Origin: Saccharina japonica
Taxonomy: Eukaryota; Sar; Phaeophyceae; Laminariales; Laminariaceae
Assembly (NCBI GenBank): GCA_008828725.1
Contig: MEHQ01002389.1
Coordinates: forward strand, 124,001-188,000
Length of the DNA: 64,000 nt
Reading direction: 5' to 3'
The translations under genes and the position numbers were made by a program. Below the pieces are notes generated by a model. The model was not told where the DNA came from, searched no databases, and saw only the letters and a list, made by a program, of their open reading frames with translations. Shown here in pieces: positions 31,376 through 43,697 of this stretch; position 1 is the first letter of the stretch; each line of letters starts with the position of its first letter.

Positions 31376-34300
31376 TTTACTGTACTCCGCCCATGGAGGT
31401 GTTTTTACTTCCATCAAAGTGAATACGGTTTGCTTCCAAAAACGTGTCCATAGAGGAAACGTTTATCGTTAGTGGAAGTAAATGAAACATGACAAATAAT
31501 GTGGTAGACCTGGACTGCCCCTGATTTCAGACGGCATTCCATGGCATAAACGCTTAGCGGCGTGAGTTCTGTAACACTCTAAATGTGACGGTGACCCTCC
31601 GCAGTGATTGGACGGTGATGGAGCTGCTGGCGACGTCGCTGACGTTGTTTCCGTCGTGCATCGCTGATTGTAGCGAGAGGGGTGGAAACATAGTAGCAAA
31701 CGACCTCGTTCACCCTTTTTTAAGGGAAAAGTTCCTCACGTCACGGGTATCCTCTCTAACTGAAACATCGAATACGTCGGGGGCACATTTGTGATCGTAC
31801 ACAAACGGCATACCAGGTATCAAGGCTGGTTTGCGCCGTTCGATGCTACTGGATGACTCTGCCACAGAAAAGCCACTTGAACCGGCAGCTCAATACACAA
31901 CTGATATTATGATACTGCACAACTGCTACTTGTATCTGCTTCGTTTTATGTTGTACAGCTTTGCCCCACTCAACGCAGCCGGTTCTAGTTTAAGCACGTG
32001 ACGGATCCCCCCATACCGCCGACTGGCTCGGGATATATGGGGTGTCTGTTTGCATTGGACACTCTTACAAAATCGAGCCTACTTTAGTTAACGTGGTTTT
32101 CACTATTGACTCGACTAATATCTGCAAGATCGTTTACTAAATGACAACCCGAAGCATGGCGTACATTATGCGTACGTGCATACATTTACTGTACATTTCA
32201 CAGCGGCAAATAGCAGCTGCCCCGTCCCCCCCACCACAATAAAAACCGCATGCATTAACCAGCCGTTCAAAATGAAAGACCGACTCGTGACCACGCACAG
32301 CAGTTCTATTAATAGCAATATGTTTACTAAAACCAGGCCCAACAAGTAAAGCATGATACCGAATGGTGACCACACAGCAGTAGCATTAATATCGTCTACG
32401 CAAAAAAAGTCCCAACGATCAGAAACGAGTGCCAGCAACAGTACACGACTGCCTGTGCATGAGCAGTGCCTGTGGCTAAGTCGTTAGCCGCGTAGTTCGT
32501 GCTATCGCCCCTGCTTCCGGCTACAGGGCCTGGACGGCCACCGATCACCGCCTCGCGTCATTCCCATACTGTTTGCAGCGCCGTGTCGAAGTATCGATAT
32601 CAAAGGTAGTAGTACCATGAGAGGAAAACGCCCCGATACACTGCCCCCGGTCAATGACAGTGCTAATTGTACTGATGGTACTAGAGTAGTACAATCGTAA
32701 GTTAATTAATAAACAATGTATTACACACTGCTGCACCCCCCAATGGTTACGTCTCTCCGCTCACCGCTCAATACTCCGCGGCAAAAAAATACCAACAGCA
32801 ACAACATCAACATTTTGGGTAGTAAAATTGCTTCACAGCTTTTGGATATGTTGTAGTACGAGGTAGCTCCATAAGAGCGACGGCGGTACTAATGCTGGTA
32901 TGTAAATACTGCTGCATAAATGATGCTGTTTGTCCGTTTGCTCCGCGATATAAACAAAATTAACGCTTAACGAATTTACATATCAGCCATTGCCTTCTCG
33001 ATTAGACCCACACTCTAAAGTCTGTAAACAACGTACATCTTGGGATTTTTTGCGTTCAAGGTGTAACTGCTGCCCAGGGGCGTAGGCACCAAGCGCTCTG
33101 TTTACTTCTCCGTTGGATACTACGCCAGACGTTCCAGGTGTTCGGTAATAACACCGAACAGTTTCCTTATCGCCGTGGTTCTCAACGAAACCAGGGATAC
33201 GTGCGTGTTTGTCGGGTAGCAACATATTTTGCCCAGGATATACATCCTGGACCCAACGGAGTCCCCCACGACGGCGTCGCCAGCTGGGCGGCCGACGCTC
33301 CCGGGGGAGGGTGCAAGCTCCAAAAGCATGGACCCAAATAATCACACAACGACACATTAGCTGTGTTGAGCATTCGAGTCACGCAACGACTGGTGCTACG
33401 ATACCACATTTTCACTGCCAAGTTTTGACGACTCGGACGAGAGGCTCCGAATCTAATTGAAAATTGCATGTAAACATAGTTTCTTGGCGATGCGTAACAA
33501 CATCTCAAACGGCAGTCCATATAGATCAAAACAAAAAAGTTATGAGTACAATGCAGTGAAGCAGTCGCTCGGCCGAGTGGGTGTGTACAGGTTAAAAACA
33601 GGCACCTATAAATGACCCCCCTACCGTAGCACCAGTCCAACCCTCTACATCACGTACACAGAAAGCGTTTGCGGAGCTGGCAACGCCGAACCCGCGCTCG
33701 CGCGTGGGCAGGCGGAGCGCGCTAATTTCCGCCGATATCCGGTGTACCTGAAACGGAGGCGTCCCCCGGCGATGAAATCAGGCGAACAAGTTGTCCTTTC
33801 GGCGTGTTTGTGACCTCATAACCCGACATCAGCAGCCGTCACTCAAGGTAGAAGAGGTGTCAGTTCACATTTTCCTACCGGTTTGACTGATAGGAATGGA
33901 ACGAGATCTGTTGTTGTCGGTTGTTCTATTCCAACCTGTTTCCGGGGGGGGTAGGGTTTATGCCGTGATCTGATCTGGGGATATGTTGTGTTAGTTTCTA
34001 CGGTGATATATTTTATTACTTATGTTTGACTAGCCCTCCCGACCCAGGGGGGGTTTGGGTTATTGGACGAACCCTCGTAATAAGCTTGACCTTTGATTTC
34101 AGGTTTGTTTTTTTTAGCCGGGAGTGGATACCTGCGACGGCTTTCTTTGTATATTTCGGAAGGAGTGTATTTTAGGCCAAATACGCGACGTTACCACATA
34201 TTGTCAACATTGTTTTAACGTGACCGCCACACTCTGTAGCGACCGACAATACTCGTGAGGTTATTTAGTTACGGTTTTCGACCTTTTCTTCCGTTACTTC

Positions 34301-34596
34301 TACAGTTTCCCATACACCTGGACTTATCGCCCAATACGTACTCTACACGACGACCCGTTCATCTGTCGCACCCAGTTCCTAATATTAGCGCCTCTGACGA
34401 TGGCAGGGGCCTGCCCTAATCCTTACATGTAGCTGGAGCGTTGGAATGTCTTGTCTGTCGTATTTTCGGGCAGAAACATTACTCAATGGGGCCTGCATTG
34501 GTGAAGACCTACTCCGTTCATTGAAAAATGGGCTAGTTGGCGTCACCTAGTCGATCAAGTCTCTGACAGTTACAAAACTTTGCTCACGCCTGCACA
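31376..34596 (+). repeat. module P2, conserved upstream region
   Basis: Homology with modules P1 and P4 begins near GCCCATGGAGGTGTTTTTAC and runs to the P2 start. It holds the dimer near 32274 and one extra 250 bp MITE at 33388 that P1 and P4 lack. Open frames here differ between the modules. From 33606 onward the segment is also present in the P3 copy. Confidence 0.65.
33388..33637. mobile_element. MITE, 250 bp, GTGCTACG-core TIR family, copy 3
   Basis: Near-perfect inverted ends, GACTGGTGCTACG at both termini, flanked by CAAC at 33384-33387 and 33638-33641. P4 has the empty site (CACGCAACCC near 60733). It is exactly as long as the 14073 element and shares the TGCTACGGTAG core, but its outer bases and interior differ. 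The left breakpoint of the 7.5 kb duplication falls inside it, so the P3 copy keeps only its last 32 bases. Confidence 0.85.
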
Positions 34597-35965
34597 ATGC
34601 CGGGCACGAACGCGACCGAGAGGGAAAACGAGAATGTACAGTTTACGATTCAAAGCAACGGAAACGACATGGCCTTGCTGACGGAGCTACTATCGAAAAA
34701 CCATGCGTGGTTCGCCGGGGTATCGAACAAGTGGCGAAACTCGTAGGGGGGGCTTTCAAAACGCACGCAAGAAATAACCCCTGACACTTCTGTGTCTCAG
34801 CTGCAGTGGAGCTTCGATGGCGGACTGATGAAGCAGCCGATGGTATGCGAACACGTTGCCGAACACTGCGGCCTTGACACCTTGCAGTGTGCTCACCGGA
34901 ATAGATGCGAGTTGCCCGAACAAACTTTCTTCAAAGCTGCAGCCCGGGGCCAGCTCGAAATGATCAAGTGGGCATTCGGCGAGAATCTTAGCTGGCGTCA
35001 AGTGTTCTGTAGAGCGGCTCCCGCGGGGGGCAGTCCGTGCCTTCTTCAGTGGGCGCACGCTAACGACTGCCCCTGGGATCACACTATTTACATGGAGGCC
35101 GCCTTCATCACGGCATCTGGATATCTTACAGTGGGCACGTTCCAAAGGCTGTCCTTGGAATACCGACACATTCTCCAAGGCTGCTGATGGCGGACACTTC
35201 CACATTTTGCAATGGTTACGAGCTCATGGCTGCCCTTGGGATAGTGGAACATGTTCGAACGCTGCCGCCGTAGGGCACCTGGAGGTCCTCCAGTGGGCAA
35301 GGGCTATCGGTGCCGATTGGGGCCAAATTCACGATGGAGCGGGCGGCCAACGGCGGGCACCTCTTCAGTGGGCGCGGGCTCAAGGGTGTCCCTGGGGCTC
35401 GTTCGTTAGTGCAGGTGTTATTCAAAACGGGTACCTAGATACGTTGGTGTGGATGCTGAGAAACGACTGCATAGTTCCGAGCGAGGGTGGCCGGATTGCC
35501 GCGAAACACGGACACACTTCACATTCTCCAATGGATGCAGGCCAGGCCTCGTGTTTGCGAAAACTACTCCGTGTGCAGGGGGGCTGCATTTGGGGGTCAC
35601 TTGGACATACTGCAATGGGCCCGGACTAATGGCTTCCCCTGGGACGAACGTACGTGCCACTTTGCAGCCGCGGGAGGTCACATGGGCATAGTGCAGAGGG
35701 CCGTGCGCAAGACTGCCCTTGGGGTGTTTATACTTGTAGTGGTGCAGCCGGAAATGGCCACTTCGAGCTGTTGAAATGAGCACGGTGCAACGGTTGCCCC
35801 TGGGACAAAGACACCTGCACCCGTGCTGCCATGGCAGGGCGCCGAGACATATTGCAATGGGCACGAGCAGGAGGCTGTCCATGGGATCATTCCACAATTG
35901 ACGGAGCTCGTTATGCGCGCCGCCAGGATATTGCGGCTTGGGCTGAGCTTAAGGGCTGTCCTTGA
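34597..35965 (+). pseudogene. P2: broken F-box-like/ankyrin-like gene
   Basis: Starts MPGTNATERENEN in good agreement with P4. A nonsense TAG at 34744-34746 falls where P4 has TGG, at the end of the F-box-like part. Further lesions include a one-base insertion near 35103, a deletion of about 11 bases near 35355, a one-base insertion near 35515, a one-base deletion near 35700 and a TGA at 35777-35779. Repeats are still recognisable between these, for example GHLDILQWARTNGFPWDERT. It also lacks some repeats of P4. The gene is dead unless heavily corrected, and all these lesions are shared by P3. Confidence 0.9.
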
Positions 35966-36106
35966 CGAGTAGACCAAGAGTGAAGGTTAGGTTGAACGAG
36001 AAGTCTCCTATTTTCGCTAAGGTTTAGGTGTGACGGTACCCGCAAAAAAGGGAACGTCTCTACATTGCACTCAAGGATGGTTTGTACCATACGTTCTAGC
36101 TGACCG

Positions 36107-36730
36107 TCACCGCATAATTACATTGTTTTGTTTCAGCGGTGTTGGTTCAGCAATTGTGAGGGAAACAGAAACACTCCCATAATGTCGATACCGGCACGAG
36201 TAAGAGTACTGCGGATTGCCGAAGTTCTGGATAGGTTTGAACTCGAAAAATGTAACTGCACCCGCCACCAAAACAAATGTCCAACATCGAAGTATATGGA
36301 ACACGGAATGGCAAAGAGGCGTTGTCGTGCCGGGGTTGGATATAACAAGGAGGCAGCAGTTGGAGGGTGGTGGCTCCCTCTCGTGAGGGGACGGTTCTGC
36401 GTGAACCAGCATAAACACGGGGACGCGAGCGAGACAAGGATTCCTGCGGTGGACGTGGGCACCAGTTAGGTGGTTGTTTTGGTGATCAACCAAGCCAGGT
36501 GGTTCCGCCTTCCCTTTCCATCTGAATCCACCCCGGCCAAGTTTATTTTTTTGGTAGGAGAGGGGGAGAGGGGGTGCCGGAGATTTAGTTTTTAGCGAGG
36601 TGCATGTACTTTTGAATGACACATACCGGCACTGCTCAGGGACCCCTACTGAACAGCTGACTTTCCACGACACGATAAACGTTAACACTGTCCCATATAT
36701 ATACGACACTAAACGGTAGCTTTGCACCAT
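36107..36730 (-). CDS. 207-codon minus-strand frame downstream of P2, doubtful
   Basis: It begins MVQSYRLVSYIYGTVLTFIV with a hydrophobic start. The copy at 43839-44465 is 208 codons. A shorter equivalent exists at 63416-63721 (LVISDHVTTTPLYHSLFHKS vs LVISNPGTTTPLCHSVFHIL). A second frame of about 109 codons (36133-36462) overlaps it, also conserved. At most one can be real. No domain is recognised and both may be chance frames. Confidence 0.2.
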   Translation of the reverse strand: MVQSYRLVSYIYGTVLTFIVSWKVSCSVGVPEQCRYVSFKSTCTSLKTKSPAPPLPLSYQKNKLGRGGFRWKGKAEPPGLVDHQNNHLTGAHVHRRNPCLARVPVFMLVHAEPSPHEREPPPSNCCLLVISNPGTTTPLCHSVFHILRCWTFVLVAGAVTFFEFKPIQNFGNPQYSYSCRYRHYGSVSVSLTIAEPTPLKQNNVIMR

Positions 36731-37797
36731 CAGCTACCATTACAATACGATTACAGCGTAGGCCTAAGTGGACACGCCAAGTTGGAGCCAACCTGCTTTA
36801 CGGAGTTGTCGGGGTCGTCTTGGGAAACCTCGTCTTTGACCGTGACCGCGTCTATCTGCGATATATTCAGATTGCCTCGAGGCGAACGTGCAAAATTCCA
36901 TCGTCCTTTGTGATACGGTTGTGCTTCATGTTTGTCGGACTCCGGTGGCGTCCTCAGGCCGTAGCGCCCCCCGATATGAGTGACTTGTTCTGGGTTTGAC
37001 GGAACACCTGTTCAATCGTTTCGTGCGTGGGGGACGGCTGTTCATTCCGTTTGGACATATAATATGTCCGTGTGTGTTTTACGACCGAGTCGTCGACGCA
37101 AGGGGTGTTGTACGTACCGGCACCTGTTCGTGTCAGAAGCGGCGCACTGCCCACTGCAATCTTCCTCGCGTGATAATGTCACCATTCTTACCTACAGGAC
37201 CCCTTGGCGTGCTGACTCCCTCCCGGTCTTCAGAACGCGAGAAAGATAGCGAACGCAACACACCTACTCAGATACGCACCAAAACTAACGATCGGATATC
37301 GTCCGTAAAAATAACTCAACGTGGAAACCTGTTCGCGCTACCGTCACGATGTTGTGATGGTCTTACTCTGCTCTGAGCTAAGTGCAACATTTTGATGGTT
37401 TGCCGAGGTACGTCCCACGAACAATTCATCCATCACGACTATTAATAGATAGCCTGTCAACCGCTTTGCGACTAACCGTATAAAGCAAAATATATTGACT
37501 ACCTTATACCCGCAGACACGTTGACTGGAAAGCAGGCAACCATATACCTACATGGATGATCCTCTTATCCTGATAACATACGCCACACAAACCATGCAAC
37601 CACCAACTGGAAAACAAGAGACTGCGCGGTGAACGTAAGGGGGACATTCCCTCGTGCCGTGATGATGATCACGATATCGTTCCGACAACAAACCTGGTAC
37701 GTCGCCGGTACCTTAACAGTCGAGGTTACATATCCACCCTTTCCTCACGAAAACCACGATGAATCGTGCTGGCAGCTTACGTCCCGATCCGGGGACA

Positions 37798-39624
37798 TCA
37801 GTTAAGCCTTGCCCATTCCGCGATGTCCGGGAGCCCGTACATGTTGGTTTTGGTATATACAGCAGCAGAGTCCCATGGGCACCCTTCTGTTCGTGCCCAC
37901 TTCACAACATCGAGGTTGCCGGAGGTGGCGGCACTAAAGCACGTGCGTTCGTCCCACGGACAATCATGGTCCCGTGCCCACTTCAGGATCTCCAAATTAC
38001 CCACACCAGCTGCTTGACTGCAGGTACGTTCATCCCATGGACAGCCGTGTGTGCGCGCCCATCGTAGTATGTCCAGGCGCTCTGCCTCAGCCGCATTGGA
38101 GCACGTCGACTCGTCCCAGGGGCACCCGTTACACCTAGCCCATTTAAGAACTTCTAAATATCCGTTATTAGCTGCCTTGCTGCAAGTATCAGCATCCCAG
38201 GGACAGTCTTGTGCCCGAGCCCACATCAGAATGTCTAGGTCACCTCCCATGGCTGCACAGGCGCACGTCAATGCGTCCCAGGGGCAGCCGTTGTATCGGG
38301 CCCACTTCAGGACCTCCCAATGACCTCCTGTCGCGGCGTCGCTGCAGACACGAACATCCCATTCGAAACCTTTGGTCCGCGCCCATTGCAGCACGGCGAG
38401 ATGACCCGCTGATGCGGCGGCGTGGCCTAAAGAAGAAAGAGGTTTGTTCAAAACGGGATTGTTGGCCTGAATCCATTCGAGTATGTGAAGGTGCCCACCT
38501 AGAGCTGCGTATTCGCCAGCGTCGCTGGGCAAGTGGAAGCCGTGCACCAGCATCCACGTCAACGTGTCCAGGTGACCATTTTGAATAACGTCAAGGCGGA
38601 TATTTGGGATCGAGGGACATCCTTGGGCCCTTGCCCACTGGAGCACCTGCAGGTGTCCCCCACCGGCAGCACGGTTAGTCGTGCCCGCTGTCCAACTGGC
38701 ACCGTTCGCCCTCGCCCACTGAAGAACCCCCAGGTGACCGTTGGCGGCAGCTCCCTCGCATGTAAGATAGTCCCAACTGCATCCATGGGCTCGCGCCCAC
38801 TGTAGGGTGCCCAGGTGCCCTTCTTCAGCAGCCTTCGAACACGTCCGTGCATTCCAAGGACAACCCTCGGAATGTGCCCACATCAAGATGTCGAGATGTC
38901 CTGAGCCGGCGGCTTCGCTGCAAGTAGCGTCGTCCCAGGGGCAGCCACTAGCTCGCGCCCACTGAAGAATACCGAGGTGTCCGCCGCCAGCAGCGTTCGA
39001 GCACATTTTGCTGTTCCAAGGGCAGCTTTCGGAACGTGCCCATTGCAGGATACGGCGATGCCCAGACCCAGCTGCCTCGCTGCAAGTAGTTTCTTCCCAG
39101 GGGTAGTCGTTGGCTTTTGCCCATTGCAAAATTCTCAGACTGCCGCCCGCCGCGGCTGCGTCGCACAGGCACTCTCGCCACCAGTTGCTCTCGCCAACTA
39201 CCCACTGTACCCACTGCAACATTTCGAGTTTGTCCCGGGCGGCCGCCTTGAAGCAAGCTTCGGACGGAACTCTGCATCCGTTCGAGTGGGCACACTGCAA
39301 AACCGCTAGGCCGCAGCGGTCTGCGATTAGTTCGCACAGTATTGGTCTCCTTCTCATGCCCTCTTCGAAGCTCCACTGAAGCTGAGATACAGATGTGTCG
39401 GCCGTTATAGCTTGCGTCGTTTTTGGGAGGTCTCCGCAAGCGCTCCTCCAGTCCTTCGATACGCTCGCAAAAAAGACGTGTTGGTTGGATAGTAGTTCCG
39501 CCAGCAAGGTCATCACGTCGCTGTTGGTGCCAAGCGAAAATTCCTCTCTAGAACGCTGCATTTCGATAGAATCGGAGCCGTTGACAGTATACCCATACCT
39601 GCACATGGGCCAGCCGTTGCGCAT
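37798..39624 (-). CDS. M2: F-box-like/ankyrin-like repeat protein
   Basis: A 608-residue frame, strongly similar to M1 throughout: an F-box-like segment (DVMTLLAELLSNQHVFFASV) then about 18 ankyrin-like 27-residue repeats. One N-terminal repeat has a three-residue insertion (QWVQWVVGE). The longest start is MRNGWPMCRYG at 39624. The in-frame ATG at 39561 (MQRSREEF) has a better context and matches the other paralogues. A GGA to TGA change relative to M1 ends the protein at WARLN, about eight residues early, probably with little effect. It converges on P2. Adaptor function is inferred. Confidence 0.85.
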   Translation of the reverse strand: MRNGWPMCRYGYTVNGSDSIEMQRSREEFSLGTNSDVMTLLAELLSNQHVFFASVSKDWRSACGDLPKTTQAITADTSVSQLQWSFEEGMRRRPILCELIADRCGLAVLQCAHSNGCRVPSEACFKAAARDKLEMLQWVQWVVGESNWWRECLCDAAAAGGSLRILQWAKANDYPWEETTCSEAAGSGHRRILQWARSESCPWNSKMCSNAAGGGHLGILQWARASGCPWDDATCSEAAGSGHLDILMWAHSEGCPWNARTCSKAAEEGHLGTLQWARAHGCSWDYLTCEGAAANGHLGVLQWARANGASWTAGTTNRAAGGGHLQVLQWARAQGCPSIPNIRLDVIQNGHLDTLTWMLVHGFHLPSDAGEYAALGGHLHILEWIQANNPVLNKPLSSLGHAAASAGHLAVLQWARTKGFEWDVRVCSDAATGGHWEVLKWARYNGCPWDALTCACAAMGGDLDILMWARAQDCPWDADTCSKAANNGYLEVLKWARCNGCPWDESTCSNAAEAERLDILRWARTHGCPWDERTCSQAAGVGNLEILKWARDHDCPWDERTCFSAATSGNLDVVKWARTEGCPWDSAAVYTKTNMYGLPDIAEWARLN

Positions 39625-40227
39625 CGAACGCAGTGTTACCCAACTGTATTATCATTGTGGAGTCAAACTACACTGAGCAGCATACACCTTAGTTGATGGT
39701 GAAGGTCTGACTGAGCACACGCCAATTTGGGGTGTTCGCACTCGCAAGGGCAACCAAGCATTCGAACCAAGCAATCAAACAAGCCCTGACGGCCTCATGC
39801 GTGGCTTCCCAGCTTTTTTCTGTCAAACAGCTTAGCTGGTGGTGCGGCGTCATCGCGCTTCACAAGAAAAGAGCAAGTCCGGGCCATGCAGTCAAGCCGT
39901 GCAACCAGAACATGCGCTATGTGGCACGCAGACGTATTATAATTCGGAAACCCTCCGCTGACCCGTTCAGGATACCTGTTGTTCGATGGAAAGAAAGCTT
40001 ACAACAACAATGACAATCCTGCGACCAACACTTGACACGCGGCGCCCGACGTACTAGGTATCCTACGCTACGAACAGCACTTGTTGACGTATACAGGGTT
40101 CCCATTGTCACGTTAGACACGGTTCCCACCTGGCGCTTGGTCGAGGGGAATCTTCATTCGCGGTGTTGTTTAGCCGGCTAGCCATGGTCTGCACAGGGTA
40201 ATCGCTGCTCACAACAACGGTGAAAGT

Positions 40228-40455
40228 TCACTCTACAGCAAAGGAAACAGCAAACAATAAAAACACAGCAGAAACGGCGGCGGCACGATTAGCATTTGTA
40301 GCCGTAGCGGACATCCTAGACGAACGGAAAGAAATACAAGAGTAGGTGTTGAAATTGCTTAAAGTCACAGGGGAATGACAGATTGTGAAAATGAGGGCAA
40401 GATGGTTTTTGACGCGATATGCAGGCCAGTACATAAGCAGGGTACGCGGCACCAT
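40228..40455 (-). CDS. small frame upstream of M2, conserved start
   Basis: 75 codons starting MVPRTLLMYWPAYRVK, the counterpart of 8552-8902; it ends earlier because of a changed 3' part. It is on the M2 strand, about 600 bases upstream. It may be a 5' exon or chance. Confidence 0.2.
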   Translation of the reverse strand: MVPRTLLMYWPAYRVKNHLALIFTICHSPVTLSNFNTYSCISFRSSRMSATATNANRAAAVSAVFLLFAVSFAVE

Positions 40456-41114
40456 GCTAATTAGTGCCGAGGTACCCGTACTAGCATGTTGAAGGGATTA
40501 ATAGTTCAGTAACTGATAGGAGCTTTAACAATCCTCCTACATGGTGTGTCGGCAAGATATAAAAGATCACCGGGAATTGCGGCCTTGGTGACTATCTAGG
40601 TAGGAAATTCCCCCACACTATTTTTCGCTTAGTGTAAACACGTTCCACTTCATGTATCGGGAGGACAAAATGTTATCGCTTTATTGATATTACGCCACGG
40701 CAGTCGTTCAGATGCACACAGTCCCTGGATGGAAAAAGGCAAAAATTGCACTGTATGTAATTGTATGTGGTGCAGGGGTCCGCATCTGAGTTTCCCCGAA
40801 AATTATGAAAAGTTGAAAAACAAACAAAGGGTAGATTTGTCCGTAGACGTTGTAACGGCCCCCCGCAGACAGAGAAATGGACAAAGCAGGGTTTATTGGT
40901 AGAGAGAATGTGGCATGTTGGTATCGGGAACTGGGATAGAGCAAGTCGGTGTCGGGATGAAAGGTTTCGTACGCAGTCCTTCAAGCAAGGCATCGAGCGT
41001 AAGTCAGCATCCCCACGCCGGGCACGAGCAAGCACGAGGTCCTGTGACGAGCACGGGCAGAAGTGAGGTAGTTGCTGGTTTGTCCATCCAAGCCAGGAAT
41101 TTGTGCCTTCTTTT

Positions 41115-41337
41115 CTTTCTGCCTCCCGGCTACTCCGAGCTCACGGGACCACGAACTGCGGCGAGCTGACGCGACCTTGGTGAACAGGGGAGATCTGCGG
41201 CAAGGACGAGAATCAGCGAGTCCCGGAAAACAGCACGGTATGTGTGGAGGTATAGGGATTGCCGACTGACGATAAGGTGCTATCTAACGATAGGTGAAGA
41301 AACGATGGGTACAGTGGGTAGTTGGCGAGAGCAACTN
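41115..41337. other. unique join between the two 7.5 kb copies, with n at 41337
   Basis: About 223 bases present once in the window. The last base before the second copy is an n. An ambiguous base exactly at the breakpoint suggests a contig or low-quality join. Confidence 0.8.
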
Positions 41338-42328
41338 CTATAAATGACCCCCCTACCGTAGCACCAGTCCAACCCTCTACATCACGTACACAGAAAGCGT
41401 TTGCGGAGCTGGCAACGCCGAACCCGCGCTCGCGCGTGGGCAGGCGGAGCGCGCTAATTTCCGCCGATATCCGGTGTACCTGAAACGGAGGCGTCCCCCG
41501 GCGATGAAATCAGGCGAACAAGTTGTCCTTTCGGCGTGTTTGTGACCTCATAACCCGACAACAGCAGCCGTCACTCAAGGTAGAAGAGGTGTCAGTTCAC
41601 ATTTTCCTACCGGTTTGACTGATAGGAATGGAACGAGATCTGTTGTTGTCGGTTGTTCTATTCCAACCTGTTTCCGGGGGGGGTAGGGTTTATGCCGTGA
41701 TCTGATCTGGGGATATGTTGTGTTAGTTTCTACGGTGATATATTTTATTACTTATGTTTGACTAGCCCTCCCGACCCAGGGGGGGTTTGGGTTATTGGAC
41801 GAACCCTCGTAATAAGCTTGACCTTTGATTTCAGGTTTGTTTTTTTTAGCCGGGAGTGGATACCTGCGACGGCTTTCTTTGTATATTTCGGAAGGAGTGT
41901 ATTTTAGGCCAAATACGCGACGTTACCACATATTGTCAACATTGTTTTAACGTGACCGCCACACTCTGTAGCGACCGACAATACTCGTGAGGTTATTTAG
42001 TTACGGTTTTCGACCTTTTCTTCCGTTACTTCTACAGTTTCCCATACACCTGGACTTATCGCCCAATACGTACTCTACACGACGACCCGTTCATCTGTCG
42101 CACCCAGTTCCTAATATTAGCGCCTCTGACGATGGCAGGGGCCTGCCCTAATCCTTACATGTAGCTGGAGCGTTGGAATGTCTTGCCTGTCGTATTTTCG
42201 GGCAGAAACATTACTCAATGGGGCCTGCATTGGTGAAGACCTACTCCGTTCATTGAAAAATGGGCTAGTTGGCGTCACCTAGTCGATCAAGTCTCTGACA
42301 GTTACAAAACTTTGCTCACGCCTGCACA

Positions 42329-43697
42329 ATGCCGGGCACGAACGCGACCGAGAGGGAAAACGAGAATGTACAGTTTACGATTCAAAGCAACGGAAACGAC
42401 ATGGCCTTGCTGACGGAGCTACTATCGAAAAACCATGCGTGGTTCGCCGGGGTATCGAAGAAGTGGCGAAACTCGTAGGGGGGGCTTTCAAAACGCACGC
42501 AAGAAATAACCCCTGACACTTCTGTGTCTCAGCTGCAGTGGAGCTTCGATGGCGGACTGATGAAGCAGCCGATGGTATGCGAACACGTTGCCGAACACTG
42601 CGGCCTTGACACCTTGCAGTGTGCTCACCGGAATAGATGCGAGTTGCCCGAACAAACTTTCTTCAANGCTGCCNGCCCGGGGCCAGCTCGAAATGATCAA
42701 GTGGGCATTCGGCGAGAATCTTAGCTGGCGTCAAGTGTTCTGTAAGCGGCTCCCGCGGGGGGCAGTCCGTGCCTTCTTCAGTGGGCGCACGCTAACGACT
42801 GCCCCTGGGATCACACTATTTACATGGAGGCCGCCTTCATCACGGCATCTGGATATCTTACAGTGGGCACGTTCCAAAGGCTGTCCTTGGAATACCGACA
42901 CATGCTCCAAGGCTGCTGATGGCGGACACTTCCACATTTTGCAATGGTTACGAGCTCATGGCTGCCCTTGGGATAGTGGAACATGTTCGAACGCTGCCGC
43001 CGTAGGGCACCTGGAGGTCCTCCAGTGGGCAAGGGCTATCGGTGCCGATTGGGGCCAAATTCACGATGGAGCGGGCGGCCAACGGCGGGCACCTCTTCAG
43101 TGGGCGCGGGCTCAAGGGTGTCCCTGGGGCTCGTTTGTTAGTTCAGGTGTTATTCAAAACGGGTACCTAGATACGCTGGTGTGGATGCTGAGAAACGACT
43201 GCATAGTTCCGAGCGAGGGTGGCCGGATTGCCGCGAAACACGGACACACTTCACATTCTCCAATGGATGCAGGCCAGGCCTCGTGTTTGCGAAAACTACT
43301 CCGTGTGCAGGGGGGCTGCATTTGGGGGTCACTTGGACATACTGCAATGGGCCCGGACTAATGGCTTCCCCTGGGACGAACGTACGTGCCACTTTGCAGC
43401 CGCGGGAGGTCACATGGGCATAGTGCAGAGGGCCGTGCGCAAGACTGCCCTTGGGGTGTTTATACTTGTAGTGGTGCAGCCGGAAATGGCCACTTCGAGC
43501 TGTTGAAATGAGCACGGTGCAACGGTTGCCCCTGGGACAAAGACACCTGCACCCGTGCTGCCATGGCAGGGCGCCGAGACATATTGCAATGGGCACGAGC
43601 AGGAGGCTGTCCATGGGATCATTCCACAATTGACGGAGCTCGTTATGCGCGCCGCCAGGATATTGCGGCTTGGGTTGAGCTTAAGGGCTGTCCTTGA
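42329..43697 (+). pseudogene. P3: broken F-box-like/ankyrin-like gene, copy of P2
   Basis: It shares the P2 lesions, including TAG at 42476-42478 and the later frameshifts, so the duplication came after gene death. Additional differences: n at 42667 and 42674 with one extra base, and one base lost at TGTAAGCGG (near 42745) that restores the net length. These extra changes sit beside ambiguous bases and are probably sequencing errors. Confidence 0.9.

Larger units (their letters stand above)
37216..40685. repeat. module M2 (paralogous block)
   Basis: Follows module P2 directly at about 37216-37230, giving a P-to-M junction, and aligns with 5705-9135. It ends where M1 passes into spacer T; here it passes instead into the left end of a fold-back element (40773). 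Confidence 0.7.
33606..41114. repeat. 7.5 kb segment, first copy (P2-M2)
   Basis: Nearly identical to 41338-48849 (offset 7732 to 7736), with scattered single-base differences and a few small indels, whereas other modules differ far more. It starts inside the MITE and ends at CCTTCTTTT. It may be a recent tandem duplication or two haplotypes placed in tandem by the assembler. Confidence 0.9.
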
